In this document: piece after piece, positions 32,904 to 40,264 of the stretch
Layout of the letters: every line of letters starts with the position of its first letter
Numbering within the stretch: the first letter of the stretch is position 1
Origin: an uncultured Bacteroidia bacterium
GTDB taxonomy: Bacteria; Bacteroidota; Bacteroidia; Bacteroidales; F082
Direction: 5' to 3'
Assembly: GCA_902767725.1 (NCBI GenBank)
Contig: CACXIM010000043.1
Coordinates: 1 to 40,264, forward strand
Length of the DNA: 40,264 nucleotides
The notes under the pieces: model-generated
What the model saw: the letters and a program-made list of their open reading frames with translations, nothing else
The model's database searches: none
What the model was told of the DNA's origin: nothing
Position numbers and translations under genes: made by a program

Positions 32904-33731
32904 ATGAAGAAATTCACATTATTCTTGGCTTGCTGCATCGGATTGATGCTCTTTGCCAGCTGCAAGAAAGACCCAATTGCCCCAACCATCACCCTCATGC
33001 AAGGCGAAGGCTATCTGACCGAAAATGCCCATTTCTATGCTGAGGAAGAACTCTTGATTGGCTATGTTGCCACAGGCGAGAAACTGACCATGGTCGAGAC
33101 CACCATAAAGCAAAACGGAGAATTCATCAGCTCTTATCCCATAACCTTTGACGAACAACCCTCTATCTCTTACTCCTTCAACATTAGAATCGGAGAGACT
33201 GGCCCCCTGACTATCACATGTACCGTAACCGATGCAGCTGAACAAACCGCCTCTGTAAGCATCAATGTATTCTGCGAAGAGAAACCTAACGCCAAGTTTT
33301 TGGGTGAGTATCAAGGCAACGCCCTCTTCAGTGGCACCATGGAAGCCAGTGTAACAGGCATGGACCCAATTCAACAAGAAGTCACCAACATAGAAATGCC
33401 TACAATCCTCACCATCAGCGAAGGCGAAACCATGAATGAAGTCGTGGTTACCTACAAAATCAACGAACAGGAATCAACGGCCAACGGAACCGTGGATGGC
33501 AACAAAGTTAACATCGTATTGGCCGATGTCCCCTATACCTTCAACTATCAAATGAACGGATTCACCATCTCGCCCACCTTGGTCTTGAACTTAAACCTGG
33601 TTGCCACTTTGGTCAACAATCAACTGCAACTTGAAGGGACCTGCAATGGGAATGGCGAAATCAACCTGTTTGTCTACAACGGCACCATGTCCATTTATGG
33701 CAATATAGGCGGAAGCCTCACCAAAGAATAA
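32904..33731 (+). CDS. Hypothetical lipoprotein 2 of a three-gene operon
   Basis: A 275-residue lipoprotein, MKKFTLFLACCIGLMLFASC then KKDP. Residues about 25-125 look like an immunoglobulin-like domain (VATGEKLTMVETTIKQNGE ... TCTVTDAAEQTASVSINVF). Residues about 130-275 form a beta domain (KFLGEYQGNALFSGT, VLNLNLVATLVNNQLQLEGT, GNGEINLFVYNG, GGSLTKE) that parallels lipoprotein 1. It lies 9 bases after the first and 23 bases before the third gene. Function is unknown; outer-membrane location is inferred. Confidence 0.8.
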   Translation: MKKFTLFLACCIGLMLFASCKKDPIAPTITLMQGEGYLTENAHFYAEEELLIGYVATGEKLTMVETTIKQNGEFISSYPITFDEQPSISYSFNIRIGETGPLTITCTVTDAAEQTASVSINVFCEEKPNAKFLGEYQGNALFSGTMEASVTGMDPIQQEVTNIEMPTILTISEGETMNEVVVTYKINEQESTANGTVDGNKVNIVLADVPYTFNYQMNGFTISPTLVLNLNLVATLVNNQLQLEGTCNGNGEINLFVYNGTMSIYGNIGGSLTKE

Positions 33732-33754
33732 AGAAAAACCGAACAAACATCATC

Positions 33755-35974
33755 ATGTTCAAACCAGTTCCATACAAAAGCATTGCGGCCTTTGCCGTGA
33801 TGCTTTTTTTGCTTGTGGCTGGCGTCGGCTGCCACCCCACAAAAGGCATCGACCTCCTTTCGATGGACCTCGACGACTACCAGCCAATCGACGAGTTTGT
33901 TGAGGCCTACGATAACCTCAGCAGCCAAGAGCAACAACAATCGGATGCGCCCTACGACTTGGAGCAGACCATCCGCGTCATTAACGCCATGGAGCTGGCA
34001 CAGATGCATGCCGAGAGCTTCGACGACTTCCTCGACTACATGGCCAGCCAAGACTACACGGGCGTGGCTCCTGACGTGCTGGAAGCCAAACGCAAGCTCT
34101 TTCCCCTGCTGGAATACACCTACAAGCTGCAACAACAAGACGAAAAACTGAGCAATATCTGGATGCTCATGCGCAGCGTGGCCCGTGGCGGCGAAAGTCT
34201 GATGGATGACACCTCTTTGGTAGAGCTGATCATGATGATGCACAGCGACATCTTCGCCCTCTTCCACCTGGCCTCGGGCGGCGACATGGAAAAGAGCCTT
34301 GACGAAGCCTTTGCCCAATATGAAAAAGACAACAAACTGAAAGCACAAATCCGCGAAGACCTCGACCGCCTGCGCGAGTCGTACCGCAACTATCTGGAAT
34401 ACTATGTTCCCATCTACAAAAAATACATGGGAGAGTATGATGCCCTATGCGTCGAGAAAGACCGTGCCTACTTGGACCTCTATGGCGGCAGGGCTGACGA
34501 AGCATTGGAACACACCCAGAACATCCTCGACAAATATCCTAACAACGCCGAGGCCATGCTCCTGCAGTCGATGGGACTCATCCTTGAAAGCGCTTCCGAG
34601 GCCCAACCCAAGCCTAGCATCAGCATGAACGACATCGAGACAGGACAGCCGCGTCCCGACAACGAAGAGGAAGAGCTGCCTCAACTGCCTATGAGCACCA
34701 AGCAACGCGAGGCCAACGACATGTTGAAACGCTACACCGAGCTCTACCCCACCCGCACCGCGCCGGCACTCATGCTTGAAGGCTTGCTTTATCAGCAGTT
34801 GGGCGACCAAAACACCGCCATGCTGCGCTTCCATCAAGCCTCGGTGGAATACCCACGTCAGGCCGAGCGACTCACCGACATGCTCGACGCCTACAACATG
34901 CGCACCTACCTGACCAAGACCCAAGAGGGGCAATACCTACGCCGCCTCTATGCCTCCACCATGGAAGGCTACGGCCTCTTCAGCCCTAACTTGCAAAAGG
35001 CGCGTTACCACGCCAGCCAAGGCGACATGGACGAGAGCCGCAAGGAGATCTTCAACCACTTCTTCCGTCGTGGCAACCAAGGCATCTACGACGAGCTGCT
35101 TTCCGACATGCAGTTCTGCGAGGAAAACCTCTACGGTCCCTTCAAGAGCCTGCTTATCGAGCAGTCGTACATCGACGTCAGCGTTGAGCCCACTTCGAGC
35201 TGGGTCTTCTGGAAAGACAAGAGCGAAGTGCGTGTCAGCCTCAGCAACCGTTCCGACCTGAGACTCGAGAACGTGCGCGTCTTCCTCTGCATCCACTACA
35301 CCGACATGTACAAGGACGAATACGACGTGGTGAAGGTACCCAAGACGCAAAGCGTCATCGAGCCCCACACCACTGCCGACCTTGATGTTGTTGAGTTGAA
35401 ATACAAAGACAAAAACTACGACGACATCACCCGCATCCGTGCCATCGCCATGACCGACGACCGCATCTGCTGGATTGACGAGGTGAAATACAAGCAGGCC
35501 AAGGCCCTTGCGCCCAACCGTGGCGACAACAGCAACCTCAATGCATGGCAACAGCGCGACCGAGAGGAATATCTCAGCAGCTACTCGCTGGAGCCCCAGA
35601 AACTGCAGCAGACTTTGCGCACCGGCGTCATCGTGTTGCCTCCCGAAGTCGACCCGACCGAAGAGAGAAGCACTTGGAAATCCATCAAAGGCTGGTTCAG
35701 CCGCCCCGACAACACGCTCAGCATCGAACTGCCGCGTGCCCTCGTGATGGCCGACCCCGTGTTTTCCATCCGTCCCTTGGATGCCGCTGATGCCATGCAG
35801 CCCGACGAAAACTACCTCTCAGGCACAGCCATCCATCTGCATTTCGACTACGTGCCCGAGCTGAACGAGATCTTGCCGCTGTATATTTACACTGAGGCGG
35901 CAGACTTTAAGGTTGACATCCTCTACCGCGGGAAGGATTCCACTGTGCAGGCAGTGACTATACTACGGCAATAG
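33755..35974 (+). CDS. Large TPR-containing lipoprotein, third gene of the operon
   Basis: A 739-residue protein with signal peptide and lipobox VAGVGC near residue 26. The N-terminal half is helical, rich in Asp/Glu/Leu. A TPR-like stretch is visible at about 235-265 (YLDLYGGRADEALEHTQNILDKYPNNAEAMLLQSMGL) and at about 330-365 (LMLEGLLYQQLGDQNTAMLRFHQASVEYP). The C-terminal part (about 470-739) is beta-rich, including VSLSNRSDLRLENVRVFLCIHYTD, like a domain for binding partner proteins. I do not recognise the family. It probably acts as a scaffold with lipoproteins 1 and 2 (inference). A hairpin array begins nine bases after the stop. Confidence 0.8.
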   Translation: MFKPVPYKSIAAFAVMLFLLVAGVGCHPTKGIDLLSMDLDDYQPIDEFVEAYDNLSSQEQQQSDAPYDLEQTIRVINAMELAQMHAESFDDFLDYMASQDYTGVAPDVLEAKRKLFPLLEYTYKLQQQDEKLSNIWMLMRSVARGGESLMDDTSLVELIMMMHSDIFALFHLASGGDMEKSLDEAFAQYEKDNKLKAQIREDLDRLRESYRNYLEYYVPIYKKYMGEYDALCVEKDRAYLDLYGGRADEALEHTQNILDKYPNNAEAMLLQSMGLILESASEAQPKPSISMNDIETGQPRPDNEEEELPQLPMSTKQREANDMLKRYTELYPTRTAPALMLEGLLYQQLGDQNTAMLRFHQASVEYPRQAERLTDMLDAYNMRTYLTKTQEGQYLRRLYASTMEGYGLFSPNLQKARYHASQGDMDESRKEIFNHFFRRGNQGIYDELLSDMQFCEENLYGPFKSLLIEQSYIDVSVEPTSSWVFWKDKSEVRVSLSNRSDLRLENVRVFLCIHYTDMYKDEYDVVKVPKTQSVIEPHTTADLDVVELKYKDKNYDDITRIRAIAMTDDRICWIDEVKYKQAKALAPNRGDNSNLNAWQQRDREEYLSSYSLEPQKLQQTLRTGVIVLPPEVDPTEERSTWKSIKGWFSRPDNTLSIELPRALVMADPVFSIRPLDAADAMQPDENYLSGTAIHLHFDYVPELNEILPLYIYTEAADFKVDILYRGKDSTVQAVTILRQ

Positions 35975-35982
35975 TATAGGCC

Positions 35983-36182
35983 GTGTGTCGAAGACACACC
36001 ATTCTATTTACCCCACATATCGTGTGGGGAGGACACCTATCGAGGCATCGCTATGGCGTGTCAGAGACACGCTACTAGGGTGTATCGAGACTGACATAGC
36101 ATACTGATGTAGTAGAGTGGGACTGCTCAGATGACCCCACACTGCAGTGTGGGGTATATAAGATAGCGGGTCTTCGACACGC
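35983..36182. repeat. Array of alternating short hairpins (left of tRNA-fMet)
   Basis: Five inverted repeats in 200 bases. Type A: GTGTGTC-GAA-GACACAC (35983-35999), GCGTGTC-AGA-GACACGC (36056-36072) and an imperfect copy at 36166-36182. Type B: CCCCACA-TATCG-TGTGGGG (36011-36029) and a perfect 22-base palindrome at 36134-36155 with arms ACCCCACACTG and CAGTGTGGGGT. Type A and B alternate, joined by TATTTAC-like linkers. The same units recur at 37229-37439. They do not code for protein. Confidence 0.85.
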
Positions 36183-36200
36183 ATTTCAGGAGAGCGATAG

Positions 36201-36230
36201 AAAAGAAAAAGGATGGCCGTGGCCATCCTT
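36201..36230 (-). terminator. Terminator downstream of tRNA-fMet
   Basis: An 8-base-pair stem GGATGGCC/GGCCATCC with a two-base loop (36211-36228), followed on the minus strand by TTTTTCTTTT. It lies eight bases after the encoded CCA end of the tRNA. Confidence 0.88.
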
Positions 36231-36235
36231 ATCAT

Positions 36236-36310
36236 TGGTAGCGGGGGGAGGATTCGAACCTCCGACCTCCGGGTTATGAGCCCGACGAGCTGCCTCTGCT
36301 CTACCCCGCA
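36236..36310 (-). tRNA. Initiator tRNA-Met (anticodon CAT)
   Basis: A 75-base tRNA on the minus strand including the encoded CCA. Anticodon CAT is at 36276-36278. Initiator marks are present: the 1:72 pair is mismatched (T:T), the anticodon stem has three consecutive G:C pairs (GGG...CCC), and A11 pairs with T24. The T arm GGAGG-TTCGAAT-CCTCC is intact. Confidence 0.93.
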
Positions 36311-36360
36311 TCGTGCGAATAATCTCGGAAAACAAAAAATTTCGCTCCCGAAATCGGCTG

Positions 36361-36368
36361 CAAAAATA
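36361..36368 (-). promoter_or_regulatory. -7 element for the tRNA-fMet gene
   Basis: Minus-strand TATTTTTG, about 50 bases upstream of the tRNA. A minus-strand TTTG at 36394-36391 lies 22 bases above it. Confidence 0.45.
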
Positions 36369-36369
36369 A

Positions 36370-36377
36370 TAATTTTG
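36370..36377 (+). promoter_or_regulatory. -7 element of era
   Basis: TAATTTTG, 38 bases before the ATG at 36416 and back to back with the tRNA-fMet promoter. Confidence 0.45.
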
Positions 36378-36415
36378 TTTCTTTGCAAGGCAAAAAACAA
36401 GAAATTTTTTTCATT

Positions 36416-37228
36416 ATGGCACATAAAGCAGGCTATGTCAACATTATAGGACGCCCGAATGTGGGTAAGTCCACCCTCATGAATCAGCTCGTCGGCGAGA
36501 AAATCTCCATCATCACCTCGAAAGCACAGACCACCCGCCACCGTATCTTGGGCATCGTCAACGGCGACGACTTCCAGATCGTTTTCTCCGACACGCCCGG
36601 CATCATCAAGGACCCGGCCTACAAGATGCACGAGGTGATGAACCAGTTCGTCAACGTGGCCCTCATCGATGCCGACCTCATCCTCTTCGTCGTCGTTCTC
36701 ATCAATAAGATCGACCTCTCCACCCAGGAACAAGTTGAACAGGCCGTAGAACAATGGCGAGAGACCTTACCTAACGCCACTGTGTTTCCGCTTTCGGCGC
36801 AATACAATGCCAACGTGGAGTTCATCTTCAAGCAAATCTTGGAGAAACTGCCCGAATGCCCGCCCTATTTCCCCAAGGACGAACTCACCGACCGCTCGAT
36901 GCGTTTCTTCATCACCGAGATCATTCGCGAGAAGATATTGCTCAACTACCAACAAGAAATCCCCTACTCCGTACAAGTCGAGGTTGAAAGTTACGAGGAG
37001 ACCGAGCACCGCATCCATATCCGCAGCGTCATCTATGTGGCCCGCGACTCGCAGAAGGCCATCATCATCGGCAAAGGCGGCAGCGCCATCAAGAAACTCG
37101 GCATGCAGGCCCGTACTGACATTGAGGAGTTTACAGGAAAGAAAATCTTCTTGGAACTGTTCGTCAAGGTCGACAAAGACTGGCGCGACAATGAAGCTGA
37201 GCTTAAGCGTTTTGGCTACGAAGCCTAG
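36416..37228 (+). CDS. era: GTPase Era, with an apparent internal deletion
   Basis: Era binds 16S rRNA and acts in 30S ribosome assembly. The 270-residue protein starts [20 protein letters not shown] (36416). It has G1 GRPNVGKST (12-20), the G2 region KAQTTRHR, G3 DTPG (59-62), G4 NKID (97-100), a G5-like SAQYN, and a KH domain with VARDSQKAIIIGKGGSAIKKLG. Length is short: other Bacteroidetes Era proteins are about 293 residues. After the strand DADLILFVV (86-93) the sequence passes straight to VLINKID, so about 25 residues that normally form a helix between G3 and G4 are missing, with the frame kept. Either the gene is really altered or the assembly lost bases near 36686-36700. Confidence 0.88.
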   Translation: MAHKAGYVNIIGRPNVGKSTLMNQLVGEKISIITSKAQTTRHRILGIVNGDDFQIVFSDTPGIIKDPAYKMHEVMNQFVNVALIDADLILFVVVLINKIDLSTQEQVEQAVEQWRETLPNATVFPLSAQYNANVEFIFKQILEKLPECPPYFPKDELTDRSMRFFITEIIREKILLNYQQEIPYSVQVEVESYEETEHRIHIRSVIYVARDSQKAIIIGKGGSAIKKLGMQARTDIEEFTGKKIFLELFVKVDKDWRDNEAELKRFGYEA

Positions 37229-37439
37229 CGTGTCGAAGACACGGTATCCTATTTACCCTACACTCGCAGTGTAGGGGCCATCGACCTCGCACCACGTGTC
37301 GAAGACACGACACTCCACTTACCCTACACTCGCAGTCAGGGGTCCTCGACCTCTCACCGCGTGCCGTTGGCACGCCACAGCAGACTCAATCCGATGATGT
37401 AGCGTGTCTCCGACACGCCATGTACGAGCATTGGCTCGT
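37229..37439. repeat. Array of alternating short hairpins (right of era), with a 66-base tandem unit
   Basis: The 316-base gap between era and der holds seven inverted repeats, starting at the base after the era stop. Type A (CGTGTC-GAA-GACACG) is at 37229-37243 and 37295-37309, with variants at 37359-37375 (GCGTGCC-GTT-GGCACGC) and 37402-37418 (GCGTGTC-TCC-GACACGC). Type B (CCCTACACT-CGC-AGTGTAGGG) is at 37256-37276, with a degenerate copy at 37322-37342. A further hairpin ACGAGC/GCTCGT is at 37424-37439. Units starting at 37229 and 37295 are 66-base direct repeats. I see no gene in the gap. Confidence 0.88.
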
Positions 37440-37511
37440 GGTTCCATCCTCCCGCAGCATGTGAGGTAAACAGAATGGCATACTTTCAGCACACTGAATC
37501 AGAAAATTGTG

Positions 37512-37519
37512 TACTTTTG
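37512..37519 (+). promoter_or_regulatory. -7 element of der
   Basis: TACTTTTG, 25 bases before the ATG at 37545 and just after the hairpin array. Confidence 0.5.
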
Positions 37520-37544
37520 CACCCGATTTTAAACTCAAAGCATT

Positions 37545-38852
37545 ATGTCAAATATTGTAGCAATAGTGGGGAGACCCAATGTGGGAAAATCGACGCTCTT
37601 TAACCGTCTGCTGAAGCAGCGCATGGCCATCGTGGAAGAGACGAGCGGCGTGACGCGCGACAGGCACTACGGCAAGAGCGATTGGAACGGCAAGGAATTC
37701 ACCGTCATCGACACGGGCGGCTATGTGGTTGGGTCGGACGACATCTTTGAAGAGGAAATCCGCAAGCAGGTGGACCTTGCCATCGACGAAGCCGATGTAA
37801 TCGTCTTCATCGTCGACGGTCGCGAAGGTCTGCATGTCCTGGATGAGGACGTAGCTGTCATCTTGAGACAACAAAAGAAACCCGTCATATTGGCTGTCAA
37901 TAAGATAGACGAGCCCAACAAGGAAATACTGGCTGGTGAATTCTATGCTTTGGGCTTGGGCGAGCCTTTCCCCATGTCGGCCATGACTGGCACAGGTACG
38001 GGTGAGCTCCTCGACAAGGTCTGCGAGCTGCTGCCTTCAGATAAAACCGACTTCGACACCGACCTGCCCAAGTTCACCGTGGTGGGAAGGCCCAATGTCG
38101 GAAAATCATCATTGATCAACGCCTTCCTTGGCACCGACCGTCATATCGTCACCGACATCGCAGGCACCACCCGCGACGCCAACTACACGCGCTATAAGGC
38201 CTTCGGCATGGAGTTCATGCTCGTCGACACAGCCGGTCTGCGCAAGAAAAGTAAGGTAGAGGAAAACATCGAATTCTACAGTGTGCTGCGCTCCATCCGC
38301 GCCATCGAAGACAGCGACGTGGCCATCCTCATGCTCGACGCGACACAAGGCTTTGAGGCTCAGGACATGAACATCCTCCGTCTCATCGAGAAGAACAAGA
38401 AAGGCCTAGTGATGGTGGTCAACAAGTGGGACCTCGTGGAGAAAGACTCCAATACACACAAGGCCTACGAAGAGCTGATCCGTTCCAGAACGGCACCCTT
38501 CACCGACTACCCCATCATCTTCACCTCGGCCATTAACAAGCAACGTATCTATAAGGTGCTGGAAACTGCGCACAAGGTTTATGAGAACCGCGAGCGCCGC
38601 ATCCCCGTGCGCGAGTTGAACGACAAGATGCAGGAAATCATCAACTCCGTGCCGTTGCCGACGGCCTCACGCGGACGCTTCCTTAAGATTAAGTACATCA
38701 CCCAACTGAAGAGCATCGCGCCCCAGTTCATCTTCTTCTGCAACCTGCCCAAGGACGTGAAAGAGAACTACAAGCGCTTCCTGGAAAACAAGATTCGCGA
38801 GACATGGGACTTCAACGGTGTGCCGATTCAGTTGATATTCAAGGAGAAGTGA
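37545..38852 (+). CDS. der: Ribosome-associated GTPase Der (EngA)
   Basis: A double-GTPase for 50S ribosome assembly. The 435-residue protein has a first G domain (about 1-165, [17 protein letters not shown]), a second (about 175-345, [17 protein letters not shown]) and a C-terminal KH-like domain (about 350-435, [17 protein letters not shown] ... QLIFKEK). All motifs are intact and length is normal. It follows era, but the hairpin array and its own -7 motif suggest separate transcription. Confidence 0.97.
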   Translation: MSNIVAIVGRPNVGKSTLFNRLLKQRMAIVEETSGVTRDRHYGKSDWNGKEFTVIDTGGYVVGSDDIFEEEIRKQVDLAIDEADVIVFIVDGREGLHVLDEDVAVILRQQKKPVILAVNKIDEPNKEILAGEFYALGLGEPFPMSAMTGTGTGELLDKVCELLPSDKTDFDTDLPKFTVVGRPNVGKSSLINAFLGTDRHIVTDIAGTTRDANYTRYKAFGMEFMLVDTAGLRKKSKVEENIEFYSVLRSIRAIEDSDVAILMLDATQGFEAQDMNILRLIEKNKKGLVMVVNKWDLVEKDSNTHKAYEELIRSRTAPFTDYPIIFTSAINKQRIYKVLETAHKVYENRERRIPVRELNDKMQEIINSVPLPTASRGRFLKIKYITQLKSIAPQFIFFCNLPKDVKENYKRFLENKIRETWDFNGVPIQLIFKEK

Positions 38853-39024
38853 TTTTATGGGATTGGCCTTGCGGCCCAGCAATCTATTAAAAATCTTATA
38901 TACAAAATCATTCAAAATCAATTAGATACGATTTATTGTATTTTTTAAATAGGTTTTTTCAAGATTTAACTACGTTGAATACTGCGTATTTCTTGTGAAG
39001 CAATCCCAATAAAAACAAAAAAAA

Positions 39025-39414
39025 ATGGCCGAAGAAGAAAATATCGTAAGGATAGACAAATGGCTGTGGGCTGCGCGTCTCTTCAAGACGCGTTCCATCG
39101 CTGTGGATGCCATCAAAGGAGGTAAGGTGAAAATTGACGACAACCCCGTGAAGCCCTCGCGTGAAGTGAAGGTGGGTGATGTCATCCAAGTGCAGATTGA
39201 GCAACTACACAAAGTCGTGGAAGTGAAGACCGTCATCAAGAACCGCGTCTCCGCCAAGCAGGTGCCCGAGGTCTACAACGACCTCACGCCAAAGGAAGAA
39301 TACGAGCGCATCGAGTTCATGCACGCCTACAAGGCCGAATGGCGTGACCGCGGCGCAGGTCGTCCGACGAAGAAAGAACGAAGGATGATTGAGAAGCTAA
39401 AAGACGATATGTAA
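39025..39414 (+). CDS. S4-domain RNA-binding protein (Hsp15-like)
   Basis: A 129-residue protein whose S4 domain (about 5-60, IVRIDKWLWAARLFKTRSIAVDAI, GGKVKIDDNPVKPSREVKVGD) matches the Hsp15/HslR family. E. coli Hsp15 rescues blocked 50S subunits that still carry nascent chains. A basic C-terminal tail (GRPTKKERRMIEKLKDDM) is usual. The upstream 172 bases are AT-rich and show no gene. The 3' end runs into a shared terminator with the V-ATPase gene. Confidence 0.88.
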   Translation: MAEEENIVRIDKWLWAARLFKTRSIAVDAIKGGKVKIDDNPVKPSREVKVGDVIQVQIEQLHKVVEVKTVIKNRVSAKQVPEVYNDLTPKEEYERIEFMHAYKAEWRDRGAGRPTKKERRMIEKLKDDM

Positions 39415-39417
39415 ACA

Positions 39418-39454
39418 CAAAAGGCGACCCCAAAACGGAGTCGCCTTTGTTTTT
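39418..39454. terminator. Terminator between the S4 gene and V-ATPase subunit K
   Basis: A 9-base-pair stem AAAGGCGAC/GTCGCCTTT, extended by two C:G pairs, with T residues on the plus side and A residues on the minus side. It may serve both convergent genes. Confidence 0.85.
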
Positions 39455-39474
39455 GAATGGTAGTACTCTCGGAA

Positions 39475-40105
<631 letters not shown>

Positions 40106-40125
40106 CGTAGTTTCTTTTCATTGTA

Positions 40126-40264
40126 TTAAGTGTTTTGCAATGGTTTATACTTGCGGCCTGAGCCTTCATAACCCGAATTCTTGAAGAACTCAAGGAAGTT
40201 GAGTCGCAAGGGATGCACGAAGGCGCCCAAGATGCACATGGCGATGTTGAGCACATGGCCGATG
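40126..40264 (-). CDS. atpI: V-type ATP synthase subunit I, C-terminal fragment
   Basis: The reading frame entering from the right edge gives 45 residues to the stop at 40126. It contains IGHVLNIAMCILGAFVHPLR and then LNFLEFFKNSGYEGSG before RKYKPLQNT. This is the conserved last helix and tail of the V-type subunit I (a/stator) protein, where the HPLRLNFLEFF stretch is diagnostic. The order subunit I then K is standard for bacterial V-ATPase operons. Confidence 0.88.
   Translation of the reverse strand, partial: IGHVLNIAMCILGAFVHPLRLNFLEFFKNSGYEGSGRKYKPLQNT

Noticed and set aside
37229-37439. Possible CRISPR array in the era-der gap
   Set aside because: Only two 66-base units repeat, the conserved parts are hairpins of two types, the intervening parts are also similar to each other, and no cas gene is near.

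Overview
The window looks like chromosome of a Bacteroidales bacterium, probably an anaerobe from a gut or similar habitat; genus cannot be read from it. Pointers to the phylum are gldE/gldD next to mutY-ssb, three secreted proteins with type IX secretion (T9SS) C-terminal domains, lipoproteins whose Cys is often followed by Lys-Lys, an ExbB-ExbD-ExbD operon, a V-type ATPase, a Bacteroides-type tryptophanase, and TAnnTTTG (-7) promoter motifs in front of most transcription units. Gene density is high and several neighbours overlap.

Left part (1-14040): the first codons of an HU-family gene diverge from mutY-ssb-gldE-gldD, followed by corA. Then come two secreted endonuclease I paralogues with T9SS sorting domains (4763-5827 and 10598-13909). 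Between them lie an MntP-like membrane protein, tryptophanase (indole production), another T9SS cargo protein and a cysteate-synthase-like PLP enzyme, possibly the entry step to sulfonolipids.

Middle part (14041-28779): an ExbB/ExbD energy-transduction operon with a small four-helix membrane protein, tRNA-Ser(GGA), asparaginase and trmO. A co-directional envelope cluster follows (TlpA-like thioredoxin, DUF6029-like outer-membrane protein, Omp28-like lipoprotein, MBOAT acyltransferase, SGNH-like partner), then manA, an M20 amidohydrolase, mtnN and a lipoprotein.

Right part (28796-40264): a LOG-family nucleotide hydrolase, a fused P-loop kinase/dCMP deaminase, an NhaC-type antiporter, a three-gene lipoprotein operon without recognised function, initiator tRNA-Met, era, der, an Hsp15-like S4 protein, and the end of a V-type ATPase operon (subunits K and I).

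The points most worth a second look are: (1) two arrays of alternating short hairpins on both sides of tRNA-fMet/era (35983-36182 and 37229-37439), which look like an undescribed REP/BIME-type repeat family; (2) an Era GTPase that seems to lack about 25 residues between its G3 and G4 motifs; (3) the kinase-dCMP deaminase fusion, built like fungal DCD1 and the antiphage AvcD proteins; (4) the three-lipoprotein operon at 32343-35974, whose first two products share a domain; (5) the thioredoxin/DUF6029/Omp28/MBOAT/SGNH envelope cluster. I do not see CRISPR arrays, insertion sequences, prophage genes or a classical defence island.
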